16,010 nt of DNA from Agrocybe praecox. Lineage: Eukaryota > Basidiomycota > Agaricomycetes > Agaricales > Agrocybaceae. The notes beneath the pieces are model-generated. The model was given only the letters and a program-made list of their open reading frames with translations, did no database searches and was not told where the DNA came from. Below, one piece after another: positions 7,913-16,010 of the stretch. The stretch is from NCBI GenBank assembly GCA_964017145.1, contig CAXHKQ010000050.1, positions 1 through 16,010 of the forward strand, read 5' to 3'. Position numbers and translations under genes: made by a program. The first letter of the stretch is position 1. Every line of letters begins with the position of its first letter.

Positions 7913-9336
7913 GCATCTGTAGTACATGGGATCTTTGGGTGGGTCTTTCGAAGGCTATAAGATTTTTTTGCACGCATCGATCTTGATGAAACTTGCAGAA
8001 CTCTTTACCAGGACATTTCACAGCATCCTGGTATAGTTTACTAAGATGAGCCTTGCTCCGTTTGTCCTGTTCGAAAGTTATGAAGAAAAGTGCATCTGTA
8101 GTACAGGATCTTTGGGTGGGTCTTTCGAAGGCTGTAAGATTTTTTTGCACGCACCGATCTTGATGAAACTTGCAGAACTCTTTACCAGGACATTTCACAG
8201 CATCCTGGTGTAGTTTACTAAGATGAGCCTTGCTCCGTTTGTCCTGTTCGAAAGTTATGAAGAAAATGCATCTGCAGTACATTAGATCTTTGGGTGGGTG
8301 TTTTGATGGCTATAAGATTTTTTTGCACGCACCGATCTTGATGAAACTTGCAGAACTCTTTACCAGGACATTCCACAGCATCCTGGTGTAGTTTACTAAG
8401 ATGAGCCTTACTCCGTTTGTCCTGTTCGAAAGTTATGAAGAAAAGTTCATCTGTAGTACAATAGAATTTTGGGTGGGTCTTTCGAAGGCTGTAAGATTTT
8501 TTTGCACGCACCGATCTTGATGAAACTTGCAGAACTCTTTACCAGGACATTCCACAGCATCCTGGTGTAGTTTACTAAGATGAGCCTTACTCCGTTTGTC
8601 CTGTTCGAAAGTTATGAAGAAAAGTGCATCTGTAGTACAGGATCTTTGGGTGGGTCTTTCGAAGGCTATAAGATTTTTTTGCACGCATCGATCTTGATGA
8701 AACTTGCAGAACTCTTTACCAGGACATTTCACAGCATCCTGGTGTAGTTTACTAAGATGAGCCTTGCTCCGTTTGTCCTGTTCGAAAGTTATGAAGAAAA
8801 GTGCATCTGTAGTACAGGATCTTTGGGTGGGTCTTTCGAAGGCTGTAAGATTTTTTTGCACGCACCGATCTTGATGAAACTTGCAGAACTCTTTACCAGG
8901 ACATTTCACAGCATCCTGGTGTAGTTTACTAAGATGAGCCTTGCTCCGTTTGTCCTGTTCGAAAGTTATGAAGAAAATGCATCTGCAGTACATTAGATCT
9001 TTGGGTGGGTGTTTTGATGGCTATAAGATTTTTTTGCACGCACCGATCTTGATGAAACTTGCAGAACTCTTTACCAGGACATTCCACAGCATCCCGGTGT
9101 AGTTTACTAAGATGAGCCTTGCTCCGTTTGTCCTGTTCGAAAGTTATGAAGAAAAGTGCATCTGTAGTACAATAGAATTTTGGGTGGGTCTTTCGAAGGC
9201 TGTAAGATTTTTTTGCACGCACCGATCTTGATGAAACTTGCAGAACTCTTTACCAGGACATTTCACAGCATCCTGGTGTAGTTTACTAAGATGAGCCTTG
9301 CTCCGTTTGTCCTGTTCGAAAGTTATGAAGAAAAGT
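7913..9336. repeat. Tandem 4-unit blocks (units 1-4 and 5-8)
   Basis: Units starting at 7913, 8092, 8268 and 8447 are followed by units at 8626, 8803, 8979 and 9158 showing nearly the same series of types. In each set the third unit lacks a G (AAAATGCATCTGCAG) and has GTTTTGATGG, and the fourth has ACAATAGAATTTT. The offset is 713 bp at the first unit and 711 bp afterwards. Point differences (for example CATCCTGG against CATCCCGG) show that the duplication is not the newest event. Confidence 0.75.
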
Positions 9337-9337
9337 G

Positions 9338-9920
9338 CATCTGCAGTACATTAGATCTTTGCGTGGGTGTTTTGATGGCTATAAGATTTTTTTGCACGCA
9401 CCGATTTTGATGAAACTTGCAGAACTCTTTACCAGGACATTTCACAGCATCTTGGTGTAGTTTACTGAGATGAGCCTTGCTCCGTTTGTCCTGTTCGAAA
9501 GTTATGAAGAAAAGTGCATCTGTAGTACATGGGATCTTTGGGTGGGTCTTTCGAAAGCTATAAGATTTTTTTGCACGCATCGATCTTGATGAAACTTGCA
9601 GAACTCTTTACCAGGACATTTCACAGCATCTTGGTGTAGTTTACTAAGATGAGCCTTGCTCCGTTTGCCCTGTTCGAAAGTTATGAAGAAAAGTGCATCT
9701 GTAGTACATGGGATCTTTGGGTGGGTCTTTCGAAGGATTTTTTTGCACGCACCGATCTTGATGAAACTTGCAGAACTCTTTACCAGGACATTTCACAGCA
9801 TCTTGGTGTAGTTTACTAAGATGAGCCTTGCTCCGTTTGTCCTGCTCGAAAGTTATGAAGAAAAGTGCATCTGTAGTACATGGGATCTTTGGGTGGGTCT
9901 TTCGAAGGCTATAAGATTTT
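9338..9920. repeat. Three-unit segment repeated at 12723-13304
   Basis: This stretch shares rare variants with the copy 3,385 bp downstream: CACCGATTTTGATG, TTTACTGAGATG, TTTGCCCTG and the 7-bp deletion CGAAGGATTTTTTT. A single-base difference is seen near 9362 (GCGTGGG against GGGTGGG). The match ends where unit 12 has eight Ts instead of seven. Confidence 0.75.
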
Positions 9921-10450
9921 TTTTGCACGCATCGATCTTGATGAAACTTGCAGAACTCTTTACCAGGACATTTCACAGCATCTTGGTGTAGTTTACTAAG
10001 ATGAGCCTTGCTCCGTTTGTCCTGTTCGAAAGTTATGAAGAAAAGTGCATCTTCAGTACAGGATCTTTGGGTGGGTCTTTCGAAGGCTGTAAGATTTTTT
10101 TGCACGCACCGATCTTGATGAAACTTGCAGAACTCTTTACCAGGACATTTCACAGCATCCTGGTGTAGTTTACTAAGATGAGCCTTGCTCCGTTTGTCCT
10201 GTTCGAAAGTTATGAAGAAAAGTGCATCTGCAGTACATTAGATCTTTGGGTGGGTGTTTTGATGGCTATAAGATTTTTTTGCACGCACCGATCTTGATGA
10301 AACTTGCAGAACTCTTTACCAGGACATTTCACAGCATCTTGGTGTAGTTTACTAAGATGAGCCTTGCTCCGTTTGTCCTGTTCGAAAGTTATGAAGAAAA
10401 GTGCATCTGTAGTACATGGGATCTTTGGGTGGGTCTTTCGAAAGCTATAA

Positions 10451-12684
10451 GATTTTTTTGCACGCACCGATCTTGATGAAACTTGCAGAACTCTTTACCA
10501 GGACATTTCACAGCATCTTGGTGTAGTTTACTAAGATGAGCCTTGCTCCGTTTGTCCTGCTCGAAAGTTATGAAGAAAAGTGCATCTGTAGTACATGGGA
10601 TCTTTGGGTGGGTCTTTCGAAGGCTATAAGATTTTTTTGCACGCATCGATCTTGATGAAACTTGCAGAACTCTTTACCAGGACATTTCACAGCATCTTGG
10701 TGTAGTTTACTAAGATGAGCCTTGCTCCGTTTGTCCTGTTCGAAATTTATGAAGAAAAGTGCATCTGTAGTACGTGGGATCTTTGGGTGGGTCTTTCGAA
10801 GGCTATAAGTTTTTTTTGCACGCATCGATCTTGATGAAACTTGCAGAACTCTTTACCAGGACATTTCACAGCATCTTGGTGTAGTTTACTAAGATGAGCC
10901 TTGCTCCCTTTGTCCTGTTCGAAAGTTATGAAGAAAAGTGCATCTGTAGTACATGGGATCTTTGGGTGGGTCTTTCGAAGGCTATAAGATTTTTTTGCAC
11001 GCACCGATCTTGATGAAACTTGCAGAACTCTTTACCAGGACATTTCACAGCATCTTGGTGTAGTTTACTAAGATGAGCCTTGCTCCGTTTGTCCTGTTCG
11101 AAAGTTATGAAGAAAAGTGCATCTGTAGTACAGGATCTTTGGGTGGGTCTTTCGAAGGCTATAAGATTTTTTTGCACGCATCGATCTTGATGAAACTTGC
11201 AGAACTCTTTACCAGGACATTTCACAGCATCTTGGTGTAGTTTACTAAGATGAGCCTTGCTCCGTTTGTCCTGCTCGAAAGTTATGAAGAAAAGTGCATC
11301 TGTAGTACATGGGATCTTTGGGTGGGTCTTTCGAAGGCTATAAGATTTTTTTGCACGCACCGATCTTGATGAAACTTGCAGAACTCTTTACCAGGACATT
11401 TCACAGCATCTTGGTGTAGTTTACTAAGATGAGCCTTGCTCCGTTTGTCCTGTTCGAAAGTTATGAAGAAAAGTGCATCTGTAGTACAGGATCTTTGGGT
11501 GGGTCTTTCGAAGGCTATAAGATTTTTTTGCACGCATCGATCTTGATGAAACTTGCAGAACTCTTTACCAGGACATTTCACAGCATCTTGGTGTAGTTTA
11601 CTAAGATGAGCCTTGCTCCGTTTGTCCTGCTCGAAAGTTATGAAGAAAAGTGCATCTGTAGTACATGGGATCTTTGGGTGGGTCTTTCGAAGGCTATAAG
11701 ATTTTTTTGCACGCATCGATCTTGATGAAACTTGCAGAACTCTTTACCAGGACATTTTACAGCATCTTGGTGTAGTTTACTAAGATGAGCCTTGCTCCGT
11801 TTGTCCTGTTCGAAAGTTATGAAGAAAAGTGCATCTGTAGTACATTGGATCTTTGGGTGGGTGTTTTGATGGCTATAAGATTTTTTTGCACGCACCGATC
11901 TTGATGAAACTTGCAGAACTCTTTACCAGGACATTTCACAGCATCTTGGTGTAGTTTACTAAGATGAGCCTTGCTCCGTTTGTCCTGTTCGAAAGTTATG
12001 AAGAAAAGTGCATCTGTAGTACATGGGATCTTTGGGTGGGTCTTTCGAAGGCTATAAGATTTTTTTGCACCATCGATCTTGATGAAACTTGCAGAACTCT
12101 TTACCAGGACATTTCACAGCATCCTGGTGTAGTTTACTAAGATGAGCCTTGCTCCGTTTGTCCTGTTCGAAAGTTATGAAGAAAAGTGCATCTGTAGTAC
12201 AGGATCTTTGGGTGGGTCTTTCGAAGGCTGTAAGATTTTTTTGCACGCACCGATCTTGATGAAACTTGCAGAACTCTTTACCAGGACATTTCACAGCATC
12301 CTGGTGTAGTTTACTAAGATGAGCCTTGCTCCGTTTGTCCTGTTCGAAAGTTATGAAGAAAATGCATCTGCAGTACATTAGATCTTTGGGTGGGTGTTTT
12401 GATGGCTATAAGATTTTTTTGCACGCACCGATCTTGATGAAACTTGCAGAACTCTTTACCAGGACATTCCACAGCATCCTGGTGTAGTTTACTAAGATGA
12501 GCCTTACTCCGTTTGTCCTGTTCGAAAGTTATGAAGAAAAGTTCATCTGTAGTACAATAGAATTTTGGGTGGGTCTTTCGAAGGCTGTAAGATTTTTTTG
12601 CACGCACCGATCTTGATGAAACTTGCAGAACTCTTTACCAGGACATTTCACAGCATCCTGGTGTAGTTTACTAAGATGAGCCTT
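10451..12684. repeat. Higher-order repeat copy, left (2,234 bp)
   Basis: This segment matches 13121-15354 at a constant offset of 2,670 bp, which equals 15 satellite units. Private variants are shared: GAAATTTATG, TACGTGGGATC, GCTCCCTTTG, GACATTTTAC, CATTGGATC and the 1-bp deletion GCACCATCG. No difference was seen in the lines compared. Left of 10451 the two copies part at a 7-bp deletion; right of 12684 they part at CCTTACTCC against CCTTGCTCC. Confidence 0.88.
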
Positions 12685-13120
12685 ACTCCGTTTGTCCTGT
12701 TCGAAAGTTATGAAGAAAAGTTCATCTGCAGTACATTAGATCTTTGGGTGGGTGTTTTGATGGCTATAAGATTTTTTTGCACGCACCGATTTTGATGAAA
12801 CTTGCAGAACTCTTTACCAGGACATTTCACAGCATCTTGGTGTAGTTTACTGAGATGAGCCTTGCTCCGTTTGTCCTGTTCGAAAGTTATGAAGAAAAGT
12901 GCATCTGTAGTACATGGGATCTTTGGGTGGGTCTTTCGAAAGCTATAAGATTTTTTTGCACGCATCGATCTTGATGAAACTTGCAGAACTCTTTACCAGG
13001 ACATTTCACAGCATCTTGGTGTAGTTTACTAAGATGAGCCTTGCTCCGTTTGCCCTGTTCGAAAGTTATGAAGAAAAGTGCATCTGTAGTACATGGGATC
13101 TTTGGGTGGGTCTTTCGAAG

Positions 13121-15354
13121 GATTTTTTTGCACGCACCGATCTTGATGAAACTTGCAGAACTCTTTACCAGGACATTTCACAGCATCTTGGTGTAGTTTA
13201 CTAAGATGAGCCTTGCTCCGTTTGTCCTGCTCGAAAGTTATGAAGAAAAGTGCATCTGTAGTACATGGGATCTTTGGGTGGGTCTTTCGAAGGCTATAAG
13301 ATTTTTTTGCACGCATCGATCTTGATGAAACTTGCAGAACTCTTTACCAGGACATTTCACAGCATCTTGGTGTAGTTTACTAAGATGAGCCTTGCTCCGT
13401 TTGTCCTGTTCGAAATTTATGAAGAAAAGTGCATCTGTAGTACGTGGGATCTTTGGGTGGGTCTTTCGAAGGCTATAAGTTTTTTTTGCACGCATCGATC
13501 TTGATGAAACTTGCAGAACTCTTTACCAGGACATTTCACAGCATCTTGGTGTAGTTTACTAAGATGAGCCTTGCTCCCTTTGTCCTGTTCGAAAGTTATG
13601 AAGAAAAGTGCATCTGTAGTACATGGGATCTTTGGGTGGGTCTTTCGAAGGCTATAAGATTTTTTTGCACGCACCGATCTTGATGAAACTTGCAGAACTC
13701 TTTACCAGGACATTTCACAGCATCTTGGTGTAGTTTACTAAGATGAGCCTTGCTCCGTTTGTCCTGTTCGAAAGTTATGAAGAAAAGTGCATCTGTAGTA
13801 CAGGATCTTTGGGTGGGTCTTTCGAAGGCTATAAGATTTTTTTGCACGCATCGATCTTGATGAAACTTGCAGAACTCTTTACCAGGACATTTCACAGCAT
13901 CTTGGTGTAGTTTACTAAGATGAGCCTTGCTCCGTTTGTCCTGCTCGAAAGTTATGAAGAAAAGTGCATCTGTAGTACATGGGATCTTTGGGTGGGTCTT
14001 TCGAAGGCTATAAGATTTTTTTGCACGCACCGATCTTGATGAAACTTGCAGAACTCTTTACCAGGACATTTCACAGCATCTTGGTGTAGTTTACTAAGAT
14101 GAGCCTTGCTCCGTTTGTCCTGTTCGAAAGTTATGAAGAAAAGTGCATCTGTAGTACAGGATCTTTGGGTGGGTCTTTCGAAGGCTATAAGATTTTTTTG
14201 CACGCATCGATCTTGATGAAACTTGCAGAACTCTTTACCAGGACATTTCACAGCATCTTGGTGTAGTTTACTAAGATGAGCCTTGCTCCGTTTGTCCTGC
14301 TCGAAAGTTATGAAGAAAAGTGCATCTGTAGTACATGGGATCTTTGGGTGGGTCTTTCGAAGGCTATAAGATTTTTTTGCACGCATCGATCTTGATGAAA
14401 CTTGCAGAACTCTTTACCAGGACATTTTACAGCATCTTGGTGTAGTTTACTAAGATGAGCCTTGCTCCGTTTGTCCTGTTCGAAAGTTATGAAGAAAAGT
14501 GCATCTGTAGTACATTGGATCTTTGGGTGGGTGTTTTGATGGCTATAAGATTTTTTTGCACGCACCGATCTTGATGAAACTTGCAGAACTCTTTACCAGG
14601 ACATTTCACAGCATCTTGGTGTAGTTTACTAAGATGAGCCTTGCTCCGTTTGTCCTGTTCGAAAGTTATGAAGAAAAGTGCATCTGTAGTACATGGGATC
14701 TTTGGGTGGGTCTTTCGAAGGCTATAAGATTTTTTTGCACCATCGATCTTGATGAAACTTGCAGAACTCTTTACCAGGACATTTCACAGCATCCTGGTGT
14801 AGTTTACTAAGATGAGCCTTGCTCCGTTTGTCCTGTTCGAAAGTTATGAAGAAAAGTGCATCTGTAGTACAGGATCTTTGGGTGGGTCTTTCGAAGGCTG
14901 TAAGATTTTTTTGCACGCACCGATCTTGATGAAACTTGCAGAACTCTTTACCAGGACATTTCACAGCATCCTGGTGTAGTTTACTAAGATGAGCCTTGCT
15001 CCGTTTGTCCTGTTCGAAAGTTATGAAGAAAATGCATCTGCAGTACATTAGATCTTTGGGTGGGTGTTTTGATGGCTATAAGATTTTTTTGCACGCACCG
15101 ATCTTGATGAAACTTGCAGAACTCTTTACCAGGACATTCCACAGCATCCTGGTGTAGTTTACTAAGATGAGCCTTACTCCGTTTGTCCTGTTCGAAAGTT
15201 ATGAAGAAAAGTTCATCTGTAGTACAATAGAATTTTGGGTGGGTCTTTCGAAGGCTGTAAGATTTTTTTGCACGCACCGATCTTGATGAAACTTGCAGAA
15301 CTCTTTACCAGGACATTTCACAGCATCCTGGTGTAGTTTACTAAGATGAGCCTT
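13121..15354. repeat. Higher-order repeat copy, right (2,234 bp)
   Basis: This is the partner of 10451-12684 at +2,670 bp. It is followed by units (15392, 15571, 15748) that resemble units 9, 13 and 14, so a third, partly rearranged higher-order copy seems to begin near 14680 and leave the window. Confidence 0.88.
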
Positions 15355-16010
15355 GCTCCGTTTGTCCTGTTCGAAAGTTATGAAGAAAAGTGCATCTGCA
15401 GTACATTAGATCTTTGGGTGGGTGTTTTGATGGCTATAAGATTTTTTTGCACGCACCGATCTTGATGAAACTTGCAGAACTCTTTACCAGGACATTTCAC
15501 AGCATCTTGATGTAGTTTACTAAGATGAGCCTTGCTCCGTTTGTCCTGTTCGAAAGTTATGAAGAAAAGTGCATCTTCAGTACAGGATCTTTGGGTGGGT
15601 CCTTCGAAAGCTATAAGATTTTTTTGCACGCATCGATCCTGATGAAACTTGCAGAACTCTTTACCAGGACATTTCACAGCATCCTGGTGTAGTTTACTAA
15701 GATGAGCCTTGCTCCGTTTGTCCTGTTCGAAAGTTATGAAGAAAAGTGCATCTGCAGTACATTAGATCTTTGGGTGGGTGTTTTGATGGCTATAAGATTT
15801 TTTTGCACGCACCGATCTTGATGAAACTTGCAGAACTCTTTACCAGGACATTTCACAGCATCTTGGTGTAGTTTACTAAGATGAGCCTTGCTCCGTTTGT
15901 CCTGCTCGAAAGTTATGAAGAAAAGTGCATCTGTAGTACATGGGATCTTTGGGTGGGTCTTTCGAAGGCTATAAGATTTTTTTGCACGCATCGATCTTGA
16001 TGAAACTTGC

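Larger units (their letters stand above)
7905..16010. repeat. Tandem satellite array, 177-179-bp unit, 45 full units plus a partial 46th
   Basis: The landmark GCATCTG(T/C)AG recurs at 7913, 8092, 8268 and so on up to 15927, almost always 176-180 bp apart; two intervals of 172 bp come from a 7-bp deletion. Each unit has a T7 tract (GATTTTTTTGCACGCA), CAAGATCGG-type sequence on the minus strand, and two TTCGAA sites. The length alternates mainly because of one 2-bp difference: TACATGGGATC in 179-bp units, TACAGGATC in 177-bp units. Diagnostic variants (CAGTACATTAGATC with GTGTTTTGATGG; ACAATAGAATTTT; CATCG or CACCG; CCTGG or CTTGG) define unit types. The array runs off the window end. The minus-strand frame is largely stop-free, but indels break it and no real gene is supported. 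A unit near nucleosome length suits a centromeric or heterochromatic satellite. Confidence 0.97.

Noticed and set aside
7911..8090. CENP-B box or tRNA B-box inside the satellite unit (TTCGAA contexts)
   Set aside because: The TTCG sites lack the required downstream A and CGGG of a CENP-B box, and the GTTCGAA site lacks the GG and CC flanks of a B-box. No cloverleaf was found.
7902..15991. Many minus-strand open frames of 85-186 codons within the satellite as protein-coding genes
   Set aside because: They are the same stretch of the repeat unit read over and over, start and stop at indels between units, and show frameshifts in most copies. No promoter, intron or family match supports a gene.
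7905..16010. CRISPR-like array
   Set aside because: Units are contiguous 177-179-bp tandem copies with no short repeat/unique spacer alternation, and the DNA is clearly from an animal genome.

Overview
The window is animal nuclear DNA, most likely from an insect and possibly a dipteran. The only gene that looks functional is the 5' end of a TRRAP/Nipped-A (Tra1) homologue on the minus strand. It has a 60-bp intron in its 5' leader and an insect-like translation start context. Everything else is repetitive or decayed: non-LTR retrotransposon relics typical of insects, a DUF4780-type ORF1/gag relic, a GAC/GTC-rich fold-back block, and more than 8 kb of satellite. Nothing bacterial or viral was recognised. 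The host call is inference; no species was identified.

Layout. Positions 1-2379 lie beyond the first coding exon of TRRAP, in what should be its long intron. They hold plus-strand relics of mobile elements: the RNase H/C-terminal end of a LINE ORF2 (3-446), an internally deleted reverse transcriptase fragment (447-825), an inverted-repeat pair with TATA-like cores (837-864 and 1191-1218), a frameshifted DUF4780-like ORF1 (1297-2115) and a 15-bp-arm hairpin (2214-2251). Positions 2380-4281 (minus) are the 634-codon first coding exon of TRRAP, ending in a consensus splice donor. A 60-bp intron (4282-4341) separates it from a 5' UTR exon. The promoter lies at about 4474-4700 and carries an E2F-type site.

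Positions 4700-5375 are AT-rich and non-coding, with one imperfect 82-bp-period duplication. Positions 5376-6425 form two GAC/GTC-rich blocks around an AT-rich core with a perfect 14-bp-arm hairpin. Positions 6422-7404 are a second decayed reverse transcriptase relic. Positions 7405-7904 show nothing coding. From about 7905 to the window end at 16010 there is a tandem satellite with a unit of 177-179 bp: 45 full units and part of a 46th, running off the edge.

The satellite is organised at a higher level. A block of 15 units (2,670 bp) recurs, with 2,234 bp (10451-12684 and 13121-15354) matching in every line compared. Smaller 4-unit duplications are nested inside it. A TRRAP gene among retroelement debris beside a higher-order satellite suggests a pericentromeric or heterochromatic setting, which is where Drosophila Nipped-A lies. 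No cooperating gene set or new enzymatic system was found. The main interest is the satellite architecture, its frame behaviour and its closeness to an essential chromatin-cofactor gene.
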